Assembly (NCBI RefSeq): GCF_000003605.2
Contig: NW_003147280.1
Span: 30,598-52,202 of the forward strand
Direction of reading: 5' to 3'
DNA: 21,605 nt
Source: Saccoglossus kowalevskii
Taxonomy: Eukaryota > Hemichordata > Enteropneusta > Harrimaniidae
The stretch's first letter is position 1. Every line of letters starts with the position of its first letter. Both the position numbers and the translations under genes were made by a program. Below, piece by piece: positions 1 to 8,416 of the stretch. The notes below the pieces were generated by a model that was not told where the DNA came from, did no database searches, and worked only from the letters and a program-made list of their open reading frames with translations.

Positions 1-398
1 ACAGAAGCCACGGCGTGAAAGGCCTTTCAAAAGTTTATGCAAATAGGGCCCTATTGTGTGAATGCAACATTGAGCAGGGAAAAAGGATTTCTTGTTTACT
101 CGAGTGTATGGCCTTGCAGACAATACGGCTAACAAGTGACGAAGAGACGGGCGCATTTCAGATGATGTCTTGGCTGAGTAATTTCAATGGGTTGTACTTA
201 TTTATGCTGATACGGGAAGTTGGCACTTATCTTACGTTGCTCATCCACGTATCTGTACACAACATACCCATAGCAAACGTCATTGTATGCAGGAATATGA
301 CAAGGAAGCGGGGGTGTCAAACGAACACAAGCCACGATCACGCCACAAAGCAACACATAATTCAGACATTTTTACTTGTAATAAAGCATTGCGTTTCC

Positions 399-404
399 TT
401 TAAT
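399..404 (-). terminator. Candidate polyadenylation signal ATTAAA for the ZFP36-family gene
   Basis: Minus-strand ATTAAA followed, 45-95 nt downstream (about 310-355), by GU-rich sequence (TGTGTTGCTTTGTGGCGTG in the transcript sense), as expected of a downstream element. It is the commonest variant signal; no AATAAA is present between the stop and the window edge. Confidence 0.45.
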
Positions 405-919
405 CAAGGCACTCGTGATAGATTTCATTTTGAAAAAATACACATACAAATAAATGGAAGTACCTGGAAAAAAGTGACAAGTTTTTTAGTCTGGAATACC
501 ATGTACCCAACATTATTTCGTCTTTCAGTAAAAATTGTAATAACACCAAATATAGTAAAACTATTCAGAAAACACTGTTCATATCCAACATTCTTTTTTT
601 ATATTCTACAAAACTTGGCATCGAAATGTTGGGAACATGTAACTATTGCAATAGTGTCCAAAAATTACTTTGCTTGCCAATATTAGCAAAACTTCTTGAT
701 TCTTGATAAAAAAAGAACATGAAATATCAAAGTTACACATAATAATATATTATTAATAATAAGTGTTTCTTGAAATATACGAGAAATACATGACACTCCA
801 GTCTCTGTCCATTTCAATTCACAATCATAATTTAACAAAGTTTATAATATATATCTATGTCCCACATGGAACCCGATAAATAGGAGGCATTATAAATTTA
901 CCAAAAAATGCTTACTTCA

Positions 920-928
920 AATAAATAA
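920..928 (-). promoter_or_regulatory. Second AU-rich element nonamer TTATTTATT in the 3' UTR
   Basis: Plus strand AATAAATAA about 465 nt after the stop codon, with three further ATTTA pentamers within 50 nt (877, 893, 941). Together they form a small ARE cluster on the sense strand. Confidence 0.6.
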
Positions 929-1250
929 GGCCTGTTAACTTAAATACACCACCATAAACCATACACTTTGTGTTTATGGGGTAACCAATAATAATGTAGA
1001 TAATATAAAAATCTTCATGCTCTGCATTAAAATAATAAAACCGTCGTTATAAACATAGTACAGTCAAAATAAAGTTTTTTTCCGAGTAAGAAAGCACTTC
1101 ATTTGGCCAAAGCCGAGTTACTTAGTAACTCAGTGCAATGTAAAAACACTTGTTTTGGCCCCCTGAACACGTTGTTCTCGACCCCAGTACAAAATTAGCA
1201 TATCAAGCAGAAACGCTCGAGAGCCCATTATCTCAACTCAACCAAATAAC

Positions 1251-1259
1251 AATAAATAA
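1251..1259 (-). promoter_or_regulatory. AU-rich element nonamer TTATTTATT in the 3' UTR
   Basis: Plus strand reads AATAAATAA, so the mRNA reads UUAUUUAUU, about 130 nt after the stop. This is the optimal binding site of ZFP36-family tandem zinc fingers, which suggests the protein destabilises its own mRNA, as is known for mammalian ZFP36. Confidence 0.6.
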
Positions 1260-1391
1260 TCAGAAGAATTATTAATTTAACTCTCAAAAAGTCTTACAAA
1301 GTTTTTAGTTTGGTAGTAGAATATTTTAAGTCTTTTTGGAAATAAGGCGTGTTATTTTTTAACAAGGTTAGAACTTCCTTGAAAAGTGCGT

Positions 1392-2405
1392 TTACTCGTC
1401 GATCGAAAGACGACTAAAAATTGGCAGTCGGCGTTGATCTAGGCCTGGAGACCCGGAACCCACGGAACCCAGCGACTCCTGATCTGAAAGAGATTCGGGA
1501 GTTGGGGACAAACTACCATCGTCACTGTAGAAAACACTATTCAGGTTATCTGGCATCAAGTCTTGTAGATTGTCGTTGAGACTGAGAGGCAGTGGAGGGG
1601 AAGGCGTTGCTGTTGTGATGTAAGGGCTGTTCTGGCTGACGATGGTGGGCGACATAGGCATCATCAGTGGTGGTAAATCTTGTTGGCACGAGAAATTGTA
1701 GGTGTTATTCTTCATATTGTTGTTCAGAGAGTTGGCGGTAGTGTTGAAGTTAAGCTGGATGCCATCATCGGGAAAGAACGTTGGTGGTGGTGTCTGTGAA
1801 TTTGGACTGAGATCGTAAGTAGGAGACGGGGCAAAGTCACTACTCGGAGTACCACTGAAACTCAGACTGTGGAATAAAGTTTTTGGTCGTTCGATGGTGC
1901 GTGTCATTGTAGCGTTTCGGTGATTATTTTGTTGCACATTCTGATGTGGTGTTCTTTTCTCTTCGGCGTTGTGAATAAAGTGACATCGTGGTCCATATGG
2001 ACAGAATCCGATAGTGTGGAATGTACGGCAAAGTTCGGTCTTGTACTTTGGATGGCGACTCAACCCTCGCAACTCGTGGTCGCCATGGGCAAATTGGCAC
2101 TTGTCGCCATACTTGCATGTTCCGTTTTCTTCAAACGGTCGACAAAGTTCTGTCTTGTAACGGCTGGAGTTGACTTGATTTCTTTTATTTCCATCGCTTT
2201 CACTAAAGGCACGATCCCGCTGTTTATTTTCCTTGTTGTCGAGGAAAGACGACTCGGTAAGACCCGAAAGCAGTGTTGTGGAAGACGTGTTATTGCTGAG
2301 TGGATTACATAGCGCCGCACTCGCAGAGTTCCGACGTTGCATAAAATTGCCGATCGGTGACCCAACTGCTTTCTTGTCAGTCCTTAGTTGTATTCTACTG
2401 TTTTG
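1392..2405 (-). CDS. ZFP36L1: ZFP36-family gene, coding exon 2 (zinc fingers to stop)
   Basis: Begins QNSRIQ directly after a strong acceptor (TTATTTTATTTACAG, minus strand, ending at 2406) and runs 337 codons to TAA/stop at 1392. Carries both CCCH fingers, the KAVGSP motif shared with vertebrate paralogues near its start, and the CNOT1-binding tail. The open frame continues upstream to an ATG at 2480, but those 25 residues are intron read-through: they include the polypyrimidine tract and acceptor. Confidence 0.95.
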   Translation of the reverse strand, partial: QNSRIQLRTDKKAVGSPIGNFMQRRNSASAALCNPLSNNTSSTTLLSGLTESSFLDNKENKQRDRAFSESDGNKRNQVNSSRYKTELCRPFEENGTCKYGDKCQFAHGDHELRGLSRHPKYKTELCRTFHTIGFCPYGPRCHFIHNAEEKRTPHQNVQQNNHRNATMTRTIERPKTLFHSLSFSGTPSSDFAPSPTYDLSPNSQTPPPTFFPDDGIQLNFNTTANSLNNNMKNNTYNFSCQQDLPPLMMPMSPTIVSQNSPYITTATPSPPLPLSLNDNLQDLMPDNLNSVFYSDDGSLSPTPESLSDQESLGSVGSGSPGLDQRRLPIFSRLSIDE

Positions 2406-2682
2406 CTGTAAATAAAATAAATGAACAGTTTTAGAAACTTGATCACGAAATCGACATATAAAAGATATCAACTGGATCAACTAACGAACGACGTGATTCA
2501 TAAGCAACAGTTGGCTGCCTCATGTCTCTAAATTTAAATTTCGATACACCCAACGGTTTATTCAGTCACAGAAAAGTGCCAAGATTTGAAAAATTCCCAA
2601 AGCAGAAGACGATCGGTTACATGCTTACCTTGTAAAGAACATCGCCAACATCGTAGAAAGCAGAAACCAGTGCGGTAGACAT
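1392..2682 (-). CDS. ZFP36L1: ZFP36/TIS11-family CCCH tandem zinc-finger mRNA-decay protein (complete, two exons)
   Basis: Joined CDS 2682-2629 plus 2405-1392, 355 residues. Members of this family bind AU-rich elements in short-lived mRNAs and recruit the CCR4-NOT deadenylase, acting in the cytoplasm with nuclear shuttling. Visible: ZF1 C106-x8-C115-x5-C121-x3-H125 and ZF2 C144-x8-C153-x5-C159-x3-H163, each led by YKTEL, with the canonical 18-residue spacing. The C-terminus [13 protein letters not shown] (343-355) is the CNOT1-binding motif. RRNS (S45) and RDRAFS (S86) fit the 14-3-3/kinase sites known in vertebrate paralogues. The N-terminus MSTALVSAF resembles ZFP36L1/L2 more than ZFP36. 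The body between the fingers and the C-terminus is S/P/N-rich and low complexity. An invertebrate normally has one pro-orthologue, so the symbol is nearest-match only. Family assignment is near certain from the fingers; the paralogue name is inference. Confidence 0.95.
2406..2628 (-). other. Intron of the ZFP36-family gene (223 bp, phase 0)
   Basis: GTAAG donor at 2628-2624 and TTTACAG acceptor ending at 2406, both on the minus strand. The position, just after the short N-terminal peptide and before the KAVG block, matches the single intron of vertebrate ZFP36-family genes. Confidence 0.88.
2629..2682 (-). CDS. ZFP36L1: ZFP36-family gene, coding exon 1 (18 residues)
   Basis: Encodes [18 protein letters not shown], then donor AAG|GTAAG at 2628. 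The same short first coding exon, with a similar peptide beginning M-T-T-T-L-V-S-A and ending C-K, is found in vertebrate ZFP36L1, which is why I place the start here and not at the in-frame ATG at 2480, which lies in the intron. The ATG has A at -3, a favourable context. The exon ends in phase 0, matching exon 2. Confidence 0.88.
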
Positions 2683-2834
2683 AGTGTTCGGAGTACTGGA
2701 CTGTTTAGCATGAAGTGGCACGAGGAGAACAGACCGATCGACTAACTGTACCTCAAGTCCTTCGTTCCTTTTCTAGACAGTTGCGCGAACGATGTGTGAT
2801 TGAGATAACACAGACAGTGATTAATGAGTGACAA

Positions 2835-2845
2835 GGGGGGCGGAG
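2835..2845. promoter_or_regulatory. GC box (Sp/KLF-type, GGGGGGCGGAG)
   Basis: Lies about 155 bp upstream of the ZFP36-family ATG in the relatively GC-rich 2.7-3.1 kb stretch. A weak TATA-like TATAGAAA on the minus strand sits at 2888-2895. The start of transcription is therefore probably between 2.8 and 3.1 kb but cannot be fixed by reading. Confidence 0.4.
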
Positions 2846-3192
2846 TTACGTTCTCAATGTGAATAGGACCTGTCAAAATGGTGGGCATTTCTATAGCAAC
2901 TTAGCCTTTTGTTACACATTTCCAAAAAGTTGCCACCGAACAGTTTGGAACTATCAGCAACTTTGTAGCGGCTTCCGATGTCGCCGTTCGATGGCGGGAG
3001 CGACGGAATCCGCGGGAAATCACAGGGAAGGTTGAAAAATCGGGCGTTCAGTGTGAAGTTATGCGCCGCTACGTAAAGAGGCGTAGCAGTATGGCGGCGG
3101 TGTATAGGAATTCGCAGAATCAGAGACCGAAGCAAAGGAATAGCCTTTGAAAATTACATTGAAATCGGCACGTTGTGACTAAATTTATCTGG

Positions 3193-3200
3193 TGACGTCA
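3193..3200. promoter_or_regulatory. Perfect CRE palindrome TGACGTCA (CREB/ATF), promoter-proximal
   Basis: Exact eight-base consensus, 511 bp upstream of the ZFP36-family ATG and 65 bp from the CArG box at 3266-3275. CREB/ATF binding to this sequence couples transcription to cAMP and calcium signals. Confidence 0.6.
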
Positions 3201-3265
3201 TGTGCAAACGGCCCATGTGGTCTGATTGATAAGTAATCACTTGGAAAAACAAGCATTGGCCATTG

Positions 3266-3275
3266 CCAAATAAGG
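3266..3275. promoter_or_regulatory. Perfect CArG box CCAAATAAGG (serum response element)
   Basis: Exact CC(A/T)6GG consensus for serum response factor. It is flanked by CCAAT motifs at 3255-3259 (minus orientation) and 3316-3320 (plus). An SRF site beside a CRE is the classic layout of immediate-early gene promoters, and ZFP36/TIS11 genes are immediate-early genes in mammals. Confidence 0.55.
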
Positions 3276-3315
3276 CATTTAGGGGTACGTCCATAACGTC
3301 CAAACAAAGCTCCAA

Positions 3316-3323
3316 CCAATCAG
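3316..3323 (+). promoter_or_regulatory. CCAAT box (CCAATCAG)
   Basis: Matches the NF-Y type CCAAT motif with the favoured CAG flank; about 635 bp upstream of the ZFP36-family ATG and 41 bp beyond the CArG box. A second CCAAT lies at 3349. Confidence 0.35.
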
Positions 3324-3872
3324 TTTCGTTTAAACATAATCTCCTGGTCCAATATTTTTTTGGGTCACTTGTTCTATTCTATGATTCTACGTTGTTTACA
3401 GTCACTTCTCAGGAGTTTTGACTCCGTTGTACATGGCGCTAGGTAAAAACGCAACTTTGCCATCGTGTCGAATGTTACACAAAGTATTACCAACAGTCAC
3501 ACATAGTGTTGTGGCAAAGATCGCGGAGGCCCTTCTATTACTAGTAAATCAACTACGATGAGTTCATGGACATCGAGGCATTTATAACTAGTCGCTACTA
3601 GCTGGCTCAGGCTAAACCTGACATACGCAAATCTTGTTTTGTTAACGTACGTGTTGGGTAATATACACAGCCGCATTTTAAACTGTAATAAGTGTCCCTT
3701 ACGATGCGCCAAAATTCTTTAATCGGTGAAATTCATATTTTTTCGGGATATTTGTGAATGACACGTAGAGATGACGCACTGAGTGTGTAACCGCAAGACG
3801 CGTGGGTCAAGTCACGTTATCGTAAACAGGAAAACACAACAATAGAGTAGCGTAACACTCATGCCCATACAT

Positions 3873-3892
3873 GGAATTTCGCGGGAAATTCC
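3873..3892. promoter_or_regulatory. kappaB site GGGAAATTCC within a 20-bp inverted repeat
   Basis: GGGAAATTCC at 3883-3892 fits the NF-kappaB consensus GGGRNWYYCC exactly. It forms the right arm of an inverted repeat, GGAATTTC (3873-3880), spacer GCGG, GAAATTCC (3885-3892). It lies about 1.2 kb upstream of the ZFP36-family ATG; a near-match GGGAATTTCA occurs at 4419-4428. NF-kappaB induction of ZFP36 is an established feedback in mammals. Confidence 0.5.
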
Positions 3893-4151
3893 GGCATGGT
3901 ACCCTTATTCAATGGTAGTCGTGTGAGGGCGCTTACTGCAACCGCGCTTTCATCGTTTTAATCCGTTCATGGAGGTAATCCGGTGTAAAATAACAACTAG
4001 CAGTAGTTTTTTGGAAATTTGTTGAAAATTGACAGGGGAGTTGTACAGATATTGTATAGTTACCCCAATGTTCCATGCATGGACATACTATGGAGCTAAA
4101 CAAAACAATGCTCCATGGACGAACGGAACATTTGTTTGCTCCTTCTAATAG

Positions 4152-4159
4152 TGACGTCA
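4152..4159. promoter_or_regulatory. Perfect CRE palindrome TGACGTCA, upstream copy
   Basis: Exact consensus within GTGACGTCAC, itself a ten-base palindrome, about 1.47 kb upstream of the ZFP36-family ATG. Confidence 0.45.
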
Positions 4160-4325
4160 CAAATACATGGATGTAAATTGTTTATAATCTTGCGTTGAAA
4201 TGACAACGCATTGACAATACTTATCAGATTGTAATTTGTAGTAATAAATCGAAACATTGTATTCAAATATCGGTATTTTTACGTCACCCCATCACTCGCC
4301 GTCCATCGTCACATAACCTAAGCAG

Positions 4326-4333
4326 TGACGTCA
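4326..4333. promoter_or_regulatory. Perfect CRE palindrome TGACGTCA, distal copy
   Basis: Exact consensus, 174 bp beyond the previous copy. Half-sites (TACGTCA) at 4280-4286 and 4555-4561 extend the cluster. Confidence 0.45.
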
Positions 4334-6560
4334 TACGCCGAGGAAGTAGATTTCTTGTATGACTTGCAGCAACGCCATAAAAAGTATCATGTCTTTACTG
4401 CGTCGTGAAACCCTTTCAGGGAATTTCAACTCTTTCGCAAATCAGCCGTGACAATGGACGGATGCGATCGTGTAGTACCCACCGTTCCCGACCTTGACAT
4501 TCAGATTGAACCAGACAGGGCGATGTCCCCACACGACATTCATACACACATGTATACGTCACAATTATATATTGCGATTACGCGATTTAGCACGAGTCAG
4601 ATCTAAGTACTGAAATATGGACTGGTTGATTTATGATGTCCATTGGCGTTTGCACCGACACCAACCTGTAAACAAGTTTGTTTAGTTCAAAGTACAGATT
4701 GCATTTCCTTTCGTCACACCATAGAACTACAGTAGTTTGTAGTTCCATGGTTACACCCACTGAAATAGCTATCACGTGACAATTCAATCGATCGTTTTTA
4801 TCGCAGCCAGCATAGTCATTACGAAATCCAGAGCCATGACGCTATCGGCATTCTGTATAGAATAACAAGCATTCACTGCACAGGTTTTCAAGACTATCAC
4901 TTTTAATCCAGATGAAAACTCCCCGACTGTAAAACATACCTTTTTAGCTAGCATGTTATTGTAGCTAATCTGTAAATAATTCAAAATATCACTAATTTAA
5001 AAGAAAATTTATTCACACAATGAGACTTCAGCTAAATTACCATAGGCAATCAAGTCAAATTTGCTAAAATGGCGCGTACCAATTTCAAAATGTTTTACAG
5101 TATGTCATTGTAATAACAATCATTTGTACTTTCCGTTCACGGTCTCTGTGAAACATCACTCTTTGAATAATTAAAAATGAAAGCCGATTAATAATTTGGG
5201 TATAACAACATTTGAGCAGAGGATCAACCGAAATCACACAAAGAGGGACAGGTAAATATACATCTGCCAATCAGGTGAGGCGCTCAACAAAGCCATTCAT
5301 AAACGTGTGAACGACTTTCATCACTTTATTAATCCTCTTACCAAACTGTCAACAATCGGAGTCATGTCATCACAGCATGGGTCTTGTAACAAAACATGCA
5401 TTTAGAAATAATACTTACTAAGTTCTTTACAAGTGATAATCTAGGCACCACTAGTAAGTAATTAGGACAAGTCCCTGGGACAGGTAGAGTTATGATTTAT
5501 TTGGATGAAGATTGCTGGTAAGTCTAAGTAGTAGATGGAGCTGTAGACAAAAGAACTAAAATGTTGTGACCTTTTTCTCTTTTTAGCTCCATGGTAGAAC
5601 ACTATCACTACTGAATGCTAGATCTTTGACAGGAGTGTCATTTCAAGGCTGTTAAGACATTACACACATTATAGCCATAGGGACAATAAACTGAATTATT
5701 TCAGTTGAACAATTAATCTTGTACAACCAGCTATAATCCTGTACATTGCAAAACTTGCATCCTCCATAGTAGGAACATTCCATGTTTTACCGACTGGAGT
5801 GATACAGTGTATTAATCATTTCCTATAAGTGGCTTCAAAGGCATTAATATCAGCATGAAAGTCACAGTTATGGGAGATACCAGCTAGCACATGGTAGATC
5901 CCCATGGAACTTATTCATTTTGAATAAGAAACTAGAAAAGAATATTGTCTTTGATTTCCCCTCACACAGCAGCAGTCTTTTAAAAGTAAACATTTAAAGT
6001 GCAATGCTTTACAGCAAGTTCAAGGCTGGCAGTGGTTTCAGCTTCAAATTTGATTGTGTGTGCTAACATAGTTCCCTACTACTATGGAGGAACTCTGGTT
6101 TGAATTTCCTTTAATAATTCTTTTGAGTGCAAGCAAGGATCGAGAGTGATTCAACTTTGTTCTGAATTAATGCAAGCTGTAATAATTCCAAATCTTCATT
6201 TTTCTCCCGGATAATGAGCACATATTAAACCTCTATAAATGCTCTCAGAAAGCAACTTTAAAATTGCATCTTTTTATTCATGGAAAAACTCTGAAATACA
6301 TTACATAATTCAACAACTTGCCCTGGGCCTTTATTTTATTGGAAACATGTGATTTGACATATAATATCATTTTTTTAACAGTTACAGTATTCATAAGATA
6401 TGGTTTGTGTTGATGTGATTAAAGTTTCAGTATTGGACAGGGCATCATCAAGACACTGAACCATAAATAAAACAAAAATCGAATTCCATCTGAAGAATTT
6501 CCCATTGTTAGAAGTGCATATAAAACAGAAAATACTTTTGTTGTATACTGAATTATCAAA

Positions 6561-6770
6561 CTGTATTCATTCCATTAGTAGTGCATGCACTCATGTAAAT
6601 TTCTATTTTCAAAAATAAATATTTTAATGATTCAGTACAAAACAAATGTGATTTTTGGTTTATATTTGTTTCACTGGAAGGACTTCTAATAGAACAAATA
6701 CTGTACTTATTTAGACCATCACATGAAACATGTCTGTATTTCAAGTGCTACTAATAGAGCAAATATGATA
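6561..6770. repeat. Cluster of decayed transposon-end repeats
   Basis: Three copies of the motif CTGTATTTRCTCYATTA: plus orientation at 6561-6577 (14/17 to the 15050 end), minus at 6687-6703, minus at 6752-6770. The first two face each other, as ends of a roughly 143-bp element would; TA follows the right end but the left flank is AA, so any target-site duplication has decayed. Confidence 0.5.
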
Positions 6771-8123
6771 GTCACATGAAAAGATACATTTATATTATAA
6801 GCAGTTAATTGACAGTGGACAATCACTATTATCAGTTACATGTCATAGAGCAGTCTAGAAGTGACCATTTGTTGAGGTGTGAATTACTCCATGCAGTCAA
6901 CTATATAATGATCTGCATGCATGTACCAAGAAGTACTTAAGGGTAGTTTCAAAAACAAGAATGTGTCATCACCACAGTCTTTTTTGGGTGCAATATTGAA
7001 TATTCTGTGCACCTTAATAACCATTGTCTAAAAGATGTACAACACTGTTTGAATAAAATTTAGTTTATGTCTAGAACCATCTATAGAAAGACCAATAATT
7101 AAAGCATGTGAGTCGTCACCTGTGCATATGGCAGACAAACATAGTGTTTCTTTGTTTAAAAACATGTGTTTACCGACAAGCCTTTGCTTTTCTAGCGTGC
7201 ATTGTTATCATTGCTTAGGACTCATTTCTTGCATGTGCACAGGTGGCAACCCCCTTCCTTTTAAAACAATGATATTCATATTTAACAGTTTATCTACATT
7301 TATTCAGTTTTCTTGAGATGAGATGAGAAATAAAAATAGTTTATTTCCAGGTTGCTGTATAACTCACTCCACAAATACATATATATTTTTTCAATCCAGT
7401 AAACTCAAAATATAAGTTACTTATCAATGGTCCAATAAATAGATGGGTTAGGTTCACAAGTATAGCCTTACAACAGTTATCAGAGTCACAATGAGAAGTT
7501 ATCACTCTTATTACAAACTGTAAACCATTTTCACTGCTATGAACTTTCACAATTTAATGAATTTACGGCATTCATGCACATGACAAAATTGTGTGAAATT
7601 TACTGTGACCTGTGTTGTAGGACAGCAGGTCTTTTCGCTGACACAAGAAATTCAGAAAAACACTAATGTAAATTATAGTATCAGTATTTAATCCAGAATG
7701 TGGTTAATCATTAGATATGTAAATCAATCAATTAATAATATGCATACCAATTGACTTTAAAAATATTGATAGTCTTTTCTTCAGTAGAAATTTATATTAT
7801 GTGAGTTGTCTACATTTTTGTGAATTATAAATTGTTAAAACACATTCCAAAACAAATTGAAGGATTGCTACATTTATCCATCTAAACACACACACATGAT
7901 GATTTCTTGGTCTTATGACTACAATCTAATTTGCATATTTACTTGGGTTGTTTTATTGACAGTTCAAGTATGGAATTGCTGTGTCCAAGTATGGTAAAAC
8001 AAGGCCTGGATAGAACACAAATACCATTTTTAGTAATAGTAAATAGTTTTTGGTAAATAGTTTAGTAATCTAGATTTGTGTATTTGTGTTTTACTTTGCA
8101 TACTATCTGAACACCAGATTTGA

Positions 8124-8129
8124 TTTATT
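8124..8129 (-). terminator. Alternative TARBP1 polyadenylation signal AATAAA
   Basis: Canonical hexamer about 130 nt after the stop codon. The sequence below it is CA-rich, not GU-rich, on the transcript strand, so it is not clearly stronger than the overlapping signal. Confidence 0.35.
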
Positions 8130-8254
8130 AGAAATGTACATGATTGAATGCCAATAAAAAGTTAAGATTAACAAACCATAATGTCAGTTTGGAATAATTT
8201 CTCTGTATTTGGAGATGCAAAGTTTACTAGTCCCCCCCCTCCACTGACATGAGA

Positions 8255-8260
8255 TTTATT
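8255..8260 (-). terminator. TARBP1 polyadenylation signal AATAAA overlapping the stop codon
   Basis: Minus strand reads TAAATAAA: the last A of the stop codon is the first A of AATAAA. A G-rich block (GGAGGGGGGGG, plus-strand 8232-8242) follows within 15-25 nt, resembling the G-rich downstream elements that assist cleavage. Use would give a 3' UTR of about 15 nt; the alternative AATAAA at 8124-8129 would give about 150 nt. Confidence 0.5.
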
Positions 8261-8416
8261 TATGTTGCTTTCAATAATTGTTGTCTTGTATACTCCCAGA
8301 CTAATAGTGCCCCACTGACGTGTACATTAAGGGAGCGTATCACACCTAACTGTGGGATCTCAACACACATATCTAATAACTGTATCAGCTCTACTGGGAT
8401 GCCTTCTCTCTCATTT
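8260..8416 (-). CDS. TARBP1: TARBP1 last coding exon (157 bp), motifs 2 and 3 and stop
   Basis: Acceptor TATTGTTTTACAG before 8416, then A completes Gly and [12 protein letters not shown] follows. Contains motif 3 ([18 protein letters not shown]) and ends QQLLKAT followed by TAA. It is 7.5 kb from the previous exon, the longest intron in the window, which is enlarged by a minisatellite and transposon debris. Confidence 0.95.

Larger units (their letters stand above)
375..1391 (-). other. Predicted 3' UTR of the ZFP36-family gene
   Basis: About 1 kb of AT-rich sequence from the stop codon to the first plausible cleavage region. It contains roughly six ATTTA pentamers on the sense strand (plus-strand TAAAT at 451, 877, 893, 922, 941 and 1253) and two full nonamers. 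No canonical AATAAA occurs on the minus strand here; the end is set by ATTAAA at 399-404. The boundary is an inference. Confidence 0.5.
2683..4800. other. Upstream regulatory region of the ZFP36-family gene
   Basis: No coding exon is supported. Compared with the flanks this stretch has more GC and CpG and holds the GC box, CRE, CArG, CCAAT, kappaB and E-box (TCACGTGA at 4772-4779) motifs. GCGGGAAA (E2F-like) appears at 3012-3019 and 3881-3888. A minus-strand open frame at 2854-3135 shows no family resemblance and is probably noise. Confidence 0.5.
4801..8254. other. AT-rich intergenic region between TARBP1 and the ZFP36-family gene
   Basis: Only short, unrelated open frames occur. Contents seen: degenerate transposon-end motifs at 6561-6770, a short CA run near 7886, and an AATAAA on the minus strand at 8124-8129 that could serve as a second TARBP1 polyadenylation signal. 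I see no other gene. Confidence 0.5.

Noticed and set aside
1920-2312. Plus-strand open frame of 130 codons
   Set aside because: It is antisense to the zinc-finger exon, with no domain; an overlap shadow of a well-supported CDS.
2406-2480. ATG at 2480 as start of the ZFP36-family protein
   Set aside because: The 25 residues before QNSRIQ are translated from intron, including the pyrimidine tract and acceptor; an N-terminal exon with family resemblance exists at 2629-2682.
2854-3135. Minus-strand open frame of 93 codons upstream of the ZFP36-family gene
   Set aside because: No family resemblance and it lies in the likely promoter/5' region with GC box and other motifs.
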